Below, in pieces: positions 24,863-37,880 of a DNA stretch of 64,000 bases. Where the stretch lies: the NCBI GenBank assembly GCA_030490835.1, contig CM059972.1:52681563-52745562 (forward strand), in the 5' to 3' direction. The notes under the pieces were generated by a model, which made no database searches, was not told where the DNA came from, and saw only the letters and a program-made list of their open reading frames with translations. Made by a program: the position numbers and the translations under genes. The DNA is from Annona cherimola (Eukaryota > Streptophyta > Magnoliopsida > Magnoliales > Annonaceae). Each line of letters opens with the position of its first letter. Position 1 is the first letter of the stretch.

Positions 24863-27340
24863 CGTGGCGCCCCGAACCGAGGTGCCTAGAAGCCTTACTC
24901 CGGGATCTTTTTGATTGGTAAACGTGACTCACGATTGTTGCCCTGATCACACGACAAGATTATATATATATATATATAACATCAAAACATGGAAAATTTC
25001 CATCATTCATCCAACATGAAATATATTTCATATAACATAGTTATATCATCATTGAAAAGGTATTCTTTTCCATTTCAAAATTAACATCATTGTCTTTACA
25101 TCAAATTTACATATATAATATTTATATCAAAACTATATAACACTTGGCATGCTGCCTTCACCATCATTTCCTGTCTGTTGTTGAAAAAGCATTGGTGAGT
25201 AATAATACTCAGTAAGCAAGCCATACATAATTTTTCAATCATTTTCATGCATTTCATAAAATGCAAATGCAATGCATACATAGCATTCATGACATTCCTT
25301 TAGATGCGACGCTAGCTAGGCGCCCATCCCATATATGCTCCCATTTCAGGGAAGTTGTCACCGGCCTGGGCTTATATAAGCGACTTAGCAATAGTGAGGG
25401 GGACATCCGGTCTGCTTACTACCTGATCTAAGGCCTATTCATCGTGCACATGCTCATTCACATACACATGCCAGCATGATATTTGCAAATCATAAACAAT
25501 TTCATAAAAAGCATTTAATAAACAATTTAACAAAACGAACATTAGTTCATGTAAAGCAGTTATAGCTATGGCCAACCTTAAATAAATTTCATAAAGCAAT
25601 TTACAAATAATTTCAAGCATTTTGAAAATAATTTGAAAAAGATATAACTTGCTTACCTTCTCAGTTGGTGCCCTCGAATTTCTCTTTTCCTTTTCCTATT
25701 CAAGGAAAAAGGTTATTTTATTTCTTCTATTTAAGCTGCTTCCCATGCATGCTCTATAATATTTGGGCATTATTTCTTTATATGGATATTTTTATCCATA
25801 GGTTCCTTAAAAATTCCATCCTTATATTTAAATATTAATCTCAAAATTTCTCCAAAATCACGCTGTTTACTGTAGAAAATTACTGTTCACAGAGACGTGG
25901 TTACTGTTCATGGGTTCCAAAAATTGATATTTTTTTAAAATATAAAAAATACCATGACATAGCTTATGTTTAGTATATCATGGAAAAGTTAATAAATCTT
26001 GAATTTATCATCATTTACTTGGCTAAATAAATCACTTTCTCCATATACTAAAAGTCAACATAAATTCACTTAAGCATAATCCTTAATTCCAAAAATTACG
26101 AAATTAATATATCATCATTCCAACATCATATTCATTCATCCCAAATCATAATTTATAAATTTTGGAACATTATTTACACATATCATATGTTATCTTCCCG
26201 AATGCTCTATCTTTGCTCCAAATTTTTGATGTTTTGGCATAATTCCATTTAAGCACTATATCTATACTTATTTTCTCATTATTAGGCATTATCTAAGCAT
26301 GATTTTACCCTAATTAACATCCAAAATAAGTTTGGGTAGAAATCACTTACCCGAAGTGGAGATACGCCTCTTTTTCTCACACTTTCTCTCTCTAACTTAC
26401 TCCTTTCTTCCCTTAGACATGTGAGATGATTTGGGGGCTTGGAATGGCTCAAGTGGAGCTGGAATTTGATGGCCTTGGACGTTCTCCCTGCTGCCATATT
26501 TATAGGGTTGGAATTTTCAAGAATTTGGAATTTACCCCCTAGCATTGAGGTATTTAATTATAAATTGGTATTTCTTTTTAATTTTAAAAATTCTTTGAGC
26601 TAAGAGCTGCCCTCCCTATTTCTGCTCCATCCACCCTATGCAGCCCTATTATTTATTTATTTTTTAATTTTTAAAATTATTTAATTTAAGCTAAATAAAT
26701 CCTAGCCGTTGATTAAAGATGAGGTTGATCATGGACCATTGATCTTGGTCAATTTTCCAACTGCCCCCCTTCCACGCCCCTGCTGCAGCTGTATTTTCAT
26801 TTAAATTTTTTATTTTTTAATTATTTATTTTAAATAAAAAGTCAAATGTTAATTAATGTAAAGTTGGGTTACTTTTTATCTTCATTTGATGTGTCATCTT
26901 GACCCTTGATTTGTGATTTTCATCACATCTTAACCCATTCATCATGTTCATCATGAATTTTTAACCATCCATAAAAAATTTCATCGAATTCCGATGCCCG
27001 GATTGCAAATTATGAATTTTTTTCTATTTTTCCACTAAAATCCAAATTTGGATTAAAATATCCAAAAGAATTGCTATTTTGTCCTGTAGTGATTAAATCT
27101 CTATTTTGTCTTTTTGTATTTAAGTTAATCCAAGTGATTAATTCTTAATCACGTGTCTTAATCTCCAGTTACTATTCACGTTCACTATTCACGTGGGCCA
27201 AATTCTTAATTGCATTATTTTAACCTCCAATACACATATCCATCAATATAATTCATGAATTTTCATTTATCATAAAAATAATTACAAAAGAATCTAGGGT
27301 TACAATATCAAAATGACGCGTATATGGTCGGGGTTTCATA
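24863..27340 (-). mobile_element. Solo chromovirus-type gypsy LTR (2478 bp)
   Basis: Reverse complement: starts CGTGGCGCCCCGAACC (usual TGTGG) and ends GGGTTTCATA (usual GGTTCCACA). Both termini have mutated, but GCCAA duplications at 24858-24862 and 27341-27345 fix the borders. A TATA complement (CATATTTATAGGG) lies near 26497. TACTGTTCA repeats lie at 25861-25915. A short (AT)n lies at 24961-24979. Confidence 0.87.
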
Positions 27341-29393
27341 GCCAAGCAAAGAAGAAAAGGAAGAATAAAAGAAAGGAAAAAGGATTCAATAAGGCTTACC
27401 CATGTTCATGTTTAATTTGGGTGAGTATTATGCGTTTTTGATTCATATACGTTAATCTAAATCATGTTTGGTTGATAGTTAATGTAAAGATGGTTATAAA
27501 TATTAAATTTATGCGTAAATATCTCCTTGAATGCTTGATGAATGATTAAGTAAACCAAACTCTTATAAAGATTATGTGTTAATACTTATAAGGGTAAAAT
27601 GAATCACATCAATATGTTCATATGTATTAAATTTCGAATAGCAAAGAAAAATATGAATGAAATAGTAAATGAATGATTTTTAGAATGAAATTTGTATAAG
27701 AACTCATGATAGGGTGATTAAGAAGCGAACCAATTTTCAGCTCAAAAGGATAAGCAAGTTGTAAAGTAAAAATCTAGAAAAATCATCCTGAACAGGGTTG
27801 AACGGGTGTCAGGATCAGCTGCACCAAATGATTTTTAATAATTTATAAAGAAGGAATTTTGAGTTGAAAATTTTATATAATGTGGAAGAAATCATTAGTA
27901 ACAGTCAACAAAAATAAAACTTAGTTTTTGAAGGGTATAAATATACCTAATAATTAACGTGATTTGAATCAACTGAAAATTGATGCTACTATCCAGCAGG
28001 GTAAAAATACCAAAATAAATATAAATACTTCACATGTTGTGCTGAAAATATTTATTTTGGTTAATTCATGTAGTTATTAAGGTACGATAGAAATTTCAGA
28101 TTTAAATTCCTTGATTTGATTATGATTCAAAAATTAGAGAGATCAATGTGTCAGATTTCAGCATTATGGACAAATTGAGAAATAAATCAAAATAAATGTT
28201 AAATTCTAGATTTTTGACGAGCTGCGTATATGTCTATTAAAATTGCTCGCTTTTAACCCAAGTATATGTGCCGAATCAAGTAATAAAGAGTGAGTAGAGT
28301 ATCATTCCCACGAGGAAATGGTCTAACTAGGATTATTAATCAGTTTAGTTGCTTTTGGTGAGTAGAGAATTTGGATTTCAAACTTAAAACTAATTCTATC
28401 AATTGCAATAAGAAAAGATAAAAGAGTTTCACGAAACAACTGGAATACTAAAAGGAGTTATCAATTGGGGATGACAGTGGATAGTTCAGAATCCTTGAAT
28501 CTAAACTATATTGCATAGGTTCCTTTTCATTAGGTTGTGCAGCAATTTACTAGTCAAGTTCAATAATCTTTATATATGTCTCTCAATGCATATAAAGCTA
28601 ATTACACCCTATTCAATTGCTATGTTCCCATGCCATTAAATAAAGTGGAATTGAATAATTCATAACTTGTTCGTGACTACATAGGGTTTAATGGTATATT
28701 CCTATCCATTAAACAACTCTCCTTAGCAAAGAGGAAACTATGCCCTACACACGGATCTAGTGTAGAATTTCCTTTTCCAAGGATTAATCAGGCAATTAAA
28801 TCATCTTACAAGGTAGCTAATCTTGTAAAAACATTAAACATTACATGCAAGGGTAAATCCACAATGCACAGTCATATAGAAATCAAATATTTATTCTTGA
28901 ATCTTAAATAACCAATACAATATAGTCACATATCAATTCATCCAAACTATCCATCTAAAGGAAGTTTAGCTCAAAGACATGATAAAAAAATCCTTTACAT
29001 CCATTATAAAAGTATCCAAAAAAACAGAGAAAGAAAATAGAAGGATGAAGAGAAAACTCGTTTTCTAGCAGTTTCCACCAACGGGGTTGAATCTTCTCTT
29101 CAATCCGCGCTTCAAACAAGTTTTTTTCCTTCTCTGGGTGTCTATTCCGTCAGGGCTCTCTCACATGCACGACCCACTAGGTTTCCATTTAAACAAGTTG
29201 GTTTGCGCAACACATGTGCAGAAACCCGTGCATACGGATGCGTAGTGGCGCCTAGGCACCCCTAGCTGGTACTTAGGCGCCAACTCTCTATATGCTGGGT
29301 GACTTTAAAACCTTTCTGAATGCCCTCGGAGTTCATTCCTTGGCGCCCAGGCGCCCCTAGCTAGCACTAGGCGCCATCTCCCTGGATGTTTTG

Positions 29394-32300
29394 TGTGGCG
29401 CCCCGACCTGGGTGCCTAGAAGCCTTACTCCGGGATCTTTATTGATTGGTAAACGTGACCCAGGATTGTTGCCCTAATCACACGGTGGGATTTTTAATTG
29501 GATCTCGTCCAAATATTATTTTTCTTTCATTCCTTTTCTTTCATCACATAACCAACACTTGTCATCAACTTTACACATGATACTCATATTATCTCATTAC
29601 ATAACATCATATCATCACATATGAACACATTCTTGACATCAATTTCACATATATTATTCATATCATAATAACTGAGTTATCTACATCACAAGTTCTTTCA
29701 ATCTAAACATTTCGTACATACATATTTTGAAAATTTAATATAATCATTCATACCATATACAGATCAGCTTGTTGAAAAGTTTTCTTCATACTCTTTTCCT
29801 TTCCTGTGTGGCCTGTGTTGTACCTGTCTATGGTTGGGGAAAACAAAACATGAGTCGAAACTCAATAAGCAAGCATTTTTCATTTTAAATGCATTTCTCA
29901 CCTTTCAGTAGTAGACGCTTAACAAGCGTTCGACTAGAAATTGGAGGAAACCTTTTCATAAAAATCATTCATAAACATTTCATTATCCCAATTCATGGCA
30001 ATCATTTGCTTGTAAACTTAACATATAAATTCTTTTTCCATGGACATATTTATGTTCTAAAACATTTGTCATCGAAACTCCTTTTCTAATAGGACATTTT
30101 CATGTCCTAAAACACTTTTCATAAAACCCTTTTTAAGCATATGCAACATGTAATACGTCTCTGTCCATCTAGTAGGTGACACTTATCAAGTGATCATCCA
30201 TCTCCCATTTCAGGAAGGACACCGCCGGCGTTTAGCCTTATTCAAGCGACTCAGCCTATGCAAAGGGGGCCAAATTTGCAACCGTGTCCGGCTTGCATAT
30301 CTTTTACAGTAGACCTAGTACATAATCTTTGTGCACACTTTTCCTTCTCATTCACATGCTAGCATGATTTTATAAAAACCACAGACCACAGTCTGTATCC
30401 TTTTTCTGAAAACTTGATGCTAGTATGCTTTCATAAAAAACTACAGACCTCAGCCTATATTCCTTTCAAATCTTGAAAATGGGCTTAACCAACGTTAACG
30501 AGTTCTATACTCAAAACATTTTGTAAGGATGGCCAACCTTAAAACATTTATATTTCATAAATCCTTTGCAGTATTCAAGGAAAATATTTGAAATAACAAT
30601 ATTTTCTAACCATTTTGTAAATAATTTTTGAACGATAAAACGTCTTTTAAAAATATTTGAAACCAAAAGATTTTTCTTAAAAATGTTTTTCCCATTTATG
30701 GGTTTTTATGATCAAAGGACTTGCAAGTACATGCTTTCATCTAATATCATATACTTTTGTCCACCTGTCTTATTGTTCATTTCTATATGTGATAGACTTG
30801 TATAATCCTTTGAACATTACTCAAATCAATTTTCAAATTAATTTATCGTGTTGGCCTTCCTTAAATCCTTCTCAAACAATAGATTTTGGAAACTCCAAAA
30901 TAATCTAATATTTAGCGAACCTTTAAAACATATCATTAAAATACTTCAAAACCTTGTAACAAAACTATTTTAAAATATTTATTTTAAATACCATTTTAAA
31001 ATCTCATTTTCCTTTCAACACAACCTTTTCAACATTTGCATTTCAATATTTTTCAACATTAAAAAGATTTGCTTCTAACGAAGCAATTTTCAAAACAATT
31101 TAAGATTGCAGAGTAAAGTCATGTAAACTTGTATTTTCAAAAGGGTTGCTTGCTTACCTGCGTAGTCAACTTGTACCTTCCACTTTTTCCTTTCCTTTTT
31201 CTGTACAAATGAAAAGAACTATTTATAACATTTCATGCTTGCACATTGAACTTATTTTTCTAACTTATGTATGTTTTATCTCATACAACTATCTCCTAAT
31301 CACATTTACATATTTGGCTAATACTAACCATTCTTCCATCATCTATAAATCATATATTAAACATGGTTTATACAAATTTAAAAATCTATTTTGAACATGT
31401 TTTCACTCCTATCATTTTTATCATTCTAACTTACTAATTCAACATAAATAAATAAAAATCTGTTTTAACATTAATCTTTTACCCATCCTTTCATTATTCA
31501 TAAATCATGTTTTAAACATGATTATAAGATAATAAAATATGTTTTAAACGTCACTTATACCCAACATTTCATAAGCTGTTTAAATCATTAAAATAAATTG
31601 ATTTGGACGTTATATACATGTATGATCATATATCTATTAATTATTTCAATACTTGCAACTTTTCATTTAACGATACATCAAGCTGATTTAATTAAATGGT
31701 TTTCAAATCATGCTGAATTAATTATTGATATCAATCAAATATTCATCAAAATATTCATCATATAAATAACAATCAGCGGAATACTTAAATAATAGTTCTG
31801 AAAATTATTTAATGAAATCAGAACCAAAAATACCTGTTGCCCGTCCAATATTTCAAATCCAGCAGCGTTAAGCATTTTTTTATAAATGTTGTTTATTAAA
31901 TAATTAACGTGCAGCAGAAATTAAATCAATTAACGTTCAGCAGCAATTTAATAAATTAACATTCAGTAGTTTGTTGTTAAATGAAAAATCAAAACAATAT
32001 ATATTTATCAACGTCCAGCAGATTGTTAAAATTTGCTGAATTGATTTAACGGCAAAATCATGCTGCATTAATAAAAATCATGCTGCATTAAAATCTGCTG
32101 AATCAATATTAACATCATGCATCTAGAAATATCTTTATCATATTAATGATTACTTATAATATTTGATTAATTAAATGAATTCCAAAACTGAAATAAATTA
32201 ACGATCAGCAGGATATTAAACTATAAGTTCTGAAATTCATAAATTTCAAAAATATATATATAAAATCCGTTTGGATGGTAAATAAACTTTACAGTAGGTG

Positions 32301-34010
32301 GTTCGTTCAAAAAAATCTTTTTTTTTATAATGTAACGAGCAGCATTTCCGAAATGAGAAAAATGAAATTAAAAAATGTACCTGAATGAATATGTACGTCT
32401 AAGTGCCACTACTGCTCTTCACCTATTTGCCCGTTGCTGAAAATTTCAGCGAAATGCCCAGCAATGTCGTTGCCCTTTTTATACATTACATAAATCGGTT
32501 TACCATGGTTAAATTTCATTTAACCCAGCTCACCGCTTAATATTATCACAGCTGTCGGTTTTTTATAATTCCGGCAATTAAATAAATACAGATGCCCCTC
32601 TTACATGTTTCTTCTATAATTTATTTATTTAATGTCCATGCACCGTCCACTTCTTGCTGCCGGCAAGTTCTTCTCTTTTTCTTTTTTTTTAAACGGTAAA
32701 TTCCAACATTAATAAATTAAATCATAACTGCCTACATACACACTTATATATTATGAAAATGTTTCTTATTAATATATATACAATTGCTCGCAAAATGCAC
32801 CTTTCAAAATTTTGAAAAAAATTTCTATTTTATTTTAATTAACTAATTCATTTTTGGATAAAAAAATTCTTTTTAAAATTTTGGAGACATGCTTTCCAAA
32901 ATTTAATTCCTTCATTAAATTTCGCTTATTAATTTAAGCTTTCCCTTAAAATTTCACCTTAATCGGAGTTGTGTACCTATTTTTATTTAATTATTGAAAA
33001 ATGGACATATATATATCTCCACAAATTTCACATATATTTCAAATGTGAATTTTGAAAATTTCATAATTATTCTAAATAATTCTTCATAACCCATAAAAAT
33101 TTTCATCTTGAAATAATCATTATAAACTAGCTTAGGGTCTTTTGAAGCTAATTCATAACATTAATTATGATAATAATATTTTTAATCATAATTTTCAAAA
33201 TTCCACCGTTGATCACTTAAGTTACCTCATGATCAAGTTATTCTTAAAATTTCATCTCATTGGTCTTATACACATTAAGATATTAATTAACTAATCAATT
33301 ATGCAAAAATAATAAAATATCTACTGGATGACAATTATTTTTCATAATCTATTCCGTCTAGATTAAAGAGCATACAATTTAATACTTCTTATCAAATTCT
33401 CATGTCGATTTGAGTTATACATGCTTAGATTTAATGAGAATAGTATGGATGAATATAAGCCCTTAATTAGGACCCCTAATTGGCCAAATATTCTCTATTT
33501 ATTTTTATTTTTCCATAAGGTCTGTAAATTTAAATAGTTTTAATTTGTATAATTTGGAATTTTGAAATTCCTTTCTGAAAAATTTGTACAAATTCATTTT
33601 TATATTTAATCTTTATGAAATCATAAATTACCCTCTATTTTCTTATAAATCTCAATTGTAATCTCTGTAAATTCCAATTAAGTCCTCTTTTTGTCTCTAC
33701 CACTATTTTGTCCTTTTGCGGGAAGGTTCCTTTTTCGTATTTTGTGATTAAGTTAATCCAGAGTGATTAACTTATCACTTTATTTTAACCACATGGTTAC
33801 TATTCACATTTCACGTTTCACTATTCACATTTCACGTTTCACTATTCACATTTACTATTCATTTAAAATTATATTTCATAATTAATTATTCGATTTTTCA
33901 ATTCCATATATTACGAAAATCATATATTTATTTCATATAAAAGCCAATACATTACCTAGGGTTCATGACCTTAGGGTTTCATACATGATCATAAAATTTG
34001 GAGTTCCACA
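29394..34010 (-). repeat. Gypsy B 3' LTR (4617 bp)
   Basis: Runs from TGTGGCGCCCC to GTTCCACA, followed by ATCCTCCCCCC, the polypurine-tract complement. A TATA complement (CTTTTTATA) lies at 32475-32483. It has the reverse-complement GTCC/GGAC repeat traces (30041-30105), the GC module (30170-30290) and the U5 terminal block (29394-29490). U3 carries extra tandem copies of ACTATTCACATTTC at 33791-33855 compared with the other LTR. No coding sequence. Confidence 0.88.
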
Positions 34011-34021
34011 ATCCTCCCCCC
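34011..34021 (-). other. Gypsy B polypurine tract
   Basis: ATCCTCCCCCC next to the 3' LTR, the complement of GGGGGGAGGAT. It matches the tract at 61897-61909 in gypsy A. Confidence 0.8.
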
Positions 34022-34720
34022 GTTATAATATGTTTTATCCCGAAACCGACTACACTTCAAACAAGTGGGGGTATTTCTCTTGACTTCCTCTCGAAGTTCT
34101 CAAGTGGCTTCGGTTTCTGCATATCGGTTCCACTGAATTTTGGCATACTCAATCTCTCGATTTCGAAGCTTCTTTACTTTGTGGTCCAAAATTTTAATTG
34201 GTCTCTCTTCATAATTTAGGTGGTAATGAATTGACAAATTTTCTACAATTAACACATGGGTAGGGTCCGCTACATATTTCATGAAGAATTTTATTATGAA
34301 CTGATGCTAGAGCTAGGGTTAGGGCTATCTTATAAACCAAATTGCCAATTTTTTCCCAATACTTCAAATGGCCCTATGTATCTTGGGTTGAATTTACTCC
34401 TTTCCCAAATCTTGTGATCTCTTTAAATGGTGTTACTTCCACAATTATATGATCTCCAATTTGAATCTTTAAGTCTTTTCTCTTACAGTTGGTATAAATT
34501 TTCTGTCGGCGTTGAGCCGTGACTATGTATTGACGGATTACCTGTACCTTTTTCTACCTTTCCTCTTAATAGATCCGGGCTAGCTTTCCTTCTCCTATCT
34601 CATCCCAATTTAGTGGGGTTCGACATTTTTATCCCTATAGGACTTCAAATGGGGTCATTTATATGCTTGCTTGATAGCTATTGTTATATCATAAGGGCTT
34701 GACTATTTACATGGATATCT
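34022..34720 (-). pseudogene. Gypsy B integrase C-terminal region
   Basis: Minus strand. DPTHVLIVENLSI, then LNYEERPIKILDHKVKKL and NREIEYAKIQW (34100-34282) match the region after integrase in gypsy A (61650-61790). Further right are traces of the loop before it, including MTPFEV near 34650, the counterpart of MTPFEA in A. Stops and frameshifts break the frame. In chromoviruses this part carries the integrase C-terminal, chromodomain-like tail. The catalytic core of integrase is missing beyond about 34720. Confidence 0.75.
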
Positions 34721-35540
34721 CTTAAATTATCACTTATAATAATTTCCTTTCAAAATCACTACTCTACTTAATTTCATCATGTATATTAATCATGAATTTA
34801 TCATGATTGATAACAAAATAAATGTTTCGTTTAACATTTTCATTCAACATACTTAACTTTATTAGTCATGTATTAATCATGATTGATTGACTAAAAATAT
34901 CATTTTTAGCCATCAATATATACATATAATTCCATAATTCATGTTTTAAACATGAATTTAAGCTATGAAAATTTCATTTAATTCTTATCATATATAACAT
35001 TCCTTGATCATAATATTGTGATTTTTAATCACAATTTATGTCCCAAAATTTTGTTTTTCATTATGCTAAGAAATCAACATGTATACTAGCACAATCTCAT
35101 TTAAACATGGTTTCTACACAACTTCAAAAAGTCCATTAAATATAATATCCATGCCAACGTCATTCTATTATCATAATTAGCATAAACATGATTTCCAAAC
35201 CACCAATCATATTCATACATCCCTTCTCATTTAACACATCATTTCATTTATCACATCCTTTCTCATTTATCATGAACATAATGCATAACGAAATCATATA
35301 TAAATTACTTACCTTTCCTTATCATGTATACTTTAGCATACAATGTAAAATATCAAAACATCCTGCATTCGTTTATTATTAAAAAGTCAGAAGAGACTAA
35401 AAATTTTCTTTTTTTCTATCCCTTTCTTACTACATATGTATTACCTAGTGGGAACATTAGTGCTAGACCAATTAGGTCATTTTACTTTCCTCTTACTCTT
35501 TTCCTCATTTCCACCATTCTTAATCCTTATATCTTCATCA
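34721..35540. other. AT-rich filler in gypsy B where RT, RNase H and integrase core are expected
   Basis: About 0.8 kb lying between integrase C-terminal and protease remnants, where gypsy A has over 2 kb of RT, RNase H and integrase. I see no RT motif on either strand and no long frame. It contains several short direct and inverted AT-rich motifs such as AAACATG and TAATCATGA. Its origin is unknown. Confidence 0.6.
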
Positions 35541-35738
35541 CGGAGGAAACTCCTCTCATACCTATCTGCTTAGCCAATCCATTTCAAGTATTACATCAAA
35601 TTCAGTTATGGGTAGTAGGATCAGGTCGGCCTCCAATATCATTGATCCTATCTAAGTAGGGCATGACTTATATATTTGATTGATACTTGCTAACCTATAG
35701 ACAGGAGATTCTACATGGATTACGCTACTTGTTTCTTC
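35541..35738 (-). pseudogene. Gypsy B protease, C-terminal half
   Basis: Minus strand reads like VESPVYRLASINQI followed by ILEADLILLPITEFDV and MDWLS, matching gypsy A residues FLVYRLASINQI and LILLPMIEFDV at 58630-58770. One stop lies within. It was separated from the N-terminal half (37419 onward) by insertion of the solo copia LTR. Confidence 0.75.
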
Positions 35739-37418
35739 TGTTGGAAACAATAGTTAAAACAAAACAAAATTGACCAAAGCATAAGTTTTGATGATTAACA
35801 AAGTCAAATTTGAGTATAAATGATTACTAATGAATGTGTTGAATGTCTTAAGGAATGAAATTAGCCAAGTCGATTTCCAAGTCGACTCAGACTTCGACTT
35901 AGGGTGAAGTCGATCCCGAAGTCGACTCCACATTCGACTTCAAACGGAACCTGAAGGACAGATTTGAATTTGGAAGGTGAACAGCTGAAGTCGCAGGCCA
36001 AGTCGACTCCACTTGCGATTTGGAAGCCAAGTCGCAGACGAAGTCGACTCCAGTATCGACTTGAAGATGCACAGTTCCTTCCAGCGTTGATTTTGGGACA
36101 GAACATTCCGAAGTCGCAGTCGAAGTCGACTCCAGCATGCGACTTGGGCGAAGTCGCAGACGAAGTCGACCCTAAGATCGACTTGAGGTTCTCAAAGTTC
36201 AAGACACAGGTTCAAGCTCATTTCAAGATGAAGACAACTCAAGATATGAAGACTAATATAAATCTAAAGCAAGCAAGGTGCTTGAACTCGTTCCAAATCA
36301 AAGAGAAATTAACCATACAAGTTTTCAAGCTCTCCAAGATTCACAAGGTTTACAAAATATGAATCCAATCCAGAATGAAAATAATTGAAGGAAAAAGGCT
36401 AAGCAATCTAGAGGAGAATCAAACAAGGATCAAACTGATTTGGCACAAGAACTGGTCAAGTTGCACCCCAAGTTGACTCCGAAATCGACTTGAGGCCAAG
36501 TCTGAAACCAAGTCGACCCAGAACTCAGACTTGGAAACTGAAGAGCTGCTGAAGTCGCATACGAAGTCGACTCCAGCATGCGACTTGGGCGAAGTCACAG
36601 ACGAAGTCGACTCCACCTGCGACTTGGGAAAGTAACGTTCGAATTTTCAAACGTTGGAACATTTATTGCGCGCCAACCACTTGTATAACGTTCAAATTCT
36701 TCCCTCCTCTATAAATAGACACTCAAGCAAACGTGGAAAAACACAAGACAGAGTCTAAAGAGATGAAAGAAGTGCAAGCAAGAGTACTTATTTGCTTTTC
36801 TCTAAATTTGAGTGATCTATACACTTTCAAAGGAAGAACAAGCTTCAAAGTTGCAAGTAGCTTCAACGAAACACAACCGGTTGCTTCTACAGATTCTTCC
36901 TCAAGCTGAAACTTGCCTACACAACTTAGTAAAGTGTAGATCTTCCTTATTCTTACATTATTGTTTGTTTTTGGTGCTTGGTTTGAGTTTGGTGTATCAA
37001 ACCAAGACGTTGCAAGTAGAGTTGTGATTGGAGTGTAACTCATCATCTACTTGTGTCAATTGTATAAGCCTCCTAGAGCTAGAATCTAGAAGAGAGCATA
37101 GGTTCTGATTGTATATGCCCCCTAGAGCTAGAATCTAGAAGAGAGTGGAGACTCTAAGTGTATTCGCGGAATACATAGTGAAACCCAAGTCACAACGGTG
37201 TGTGAGCTTGGAAGAGTGGAGTAGGAAAAGGTTGCCCAAACCACTATAAATCTTGCCTATTGTTTTTCTTTATTACTTTCATTATCTCATTGCTCTCTAT
37301 TTGTTTCAATCAAGGGGAATAAACTTTAAAGGGTTAAGTTTTTAATTTACCAAAGAATTTTATAAGAACCCAATTCATCCCTCCCCTCTTGGGTTTTGCC
37401 ATTAACTCAGGACCAACA
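35739..37418 (+). mobile_element. Solo copia LTR (1680 bp), relative of copia K's LTR
   Basis: Starts TGTTGGAAAC and ends GGACCAACA, with TCTTC duplications at 35734-35738 and 37419-37423. Ends and layout match the LTR of copia K (both finish CATTAACTCRGGACCAACA), but much of the rest has diverged, so it is a sister subfamily. It keeps two clusters of AAGTCGACT-type palindromic repeats (35865-36190, 36465-36640), then GCGCGCCA at 36668 and TATAAATA at 36710. No internal region remains. It splits the protease of gypsy B. Confidence 0.92.
36710..36717 (+). promoter_or_regulatory. TATA box of solo copia LTR
   Basis: TATAAATA, about 40 bp after GCGCGCCA, in the same position as the TATA box of copia K's LTR. 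Confidence 0.6.
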
Positions 37419-37880
37419 TCTTCTACTTGCAGTGCATGTGTGGTTATGTATTGGTATGATATAAATGAATGTGTAGCACCTAAATCAAATAATGCTACGG
37501 CTAAATTTTCCAAAATATAAATCATACCTGTAACCATCTTTTCTTTTTGGTCTTGAGATTCTGTACGATTCAAGGCCTGGACATGCACCGAGTCTGTTGC
37601 AATGCCTTGTTGAGTGGCGATTGCAAGAGTCCTTTGCTGAGCGGGTCTTCCATGTGCCAAAATTCTTTACGGTTTATTCGGACAGTGGGGTGATATGTGT
37701 CCTACTTGGCTGCCAATAGAACATTTCATCTCTCTAGCCTCAGTTGTTCCACAATCCCTTGCCACGTGGCCTGCTTGACCACATTTATAGCACTTACTTG
37801 AACCCTATAGGCACTCACCATAATGCCATTTTTTTGGCAATTCTTACAGACTGGGGTATTTCTTCTCTACTTCCTTCCCA
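37419..37880 (-). pseudogene. Gypsy B zinc knuckles and N-terminal half of protease
   Basis: Minus strand, from right to left. TPVCKNCQKNG matches the region before the knuckles in gypsy A. An intact CCHC knuckle, CYKCGQAGHVARDC, follows, then a second with altered cysteines (CSIGSQVGHISPHC). Next come VQALNRTESQDQKEK and the protease start with DLGATHSFISYQ, where the usual DSGA has Leu for Ser (gypsy A keeps DSGATHSFIS). One in-frame stop separates knuckles and protease. The rest of the protease is at 35541-35738. Confidence 0.8.

Larger units (their letters stand above)
23467..28214 (+). mobile_element. Long gypsy LTR H, 5' part, interrupted twice
   Basis: Starts TATGATACCGAGACC at 23467 and resembles the solo LTR beginning at 2107 (TGTGATACCTGGATCC); the terminal TG has become TA. 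It continues at 27346 after the solo LTR at 24863-27340, and is cut at 28215 by Athila C at the point matching about 3700 in the 2107-7648 LTR. TATATAAT at about 24612 and a GA tract at 24771-24802 mark its promoter and leader. The rest should lie right of the window. The left flank 23462-23466 (AATAT) is the expected duplication. Confidence 0.75.

Noticed and set aside
34721..35540. Possible captured host gene in gypsy B
   Set aside because: No long frame, splice pattern or protein-like stretch is visible; left as unidentified filler.
35861..36362. Overlapping open frames on both strands in the solo copia LTR
   Set aside because: Same repeat artefact as in copia K; no homology to gag or pol.
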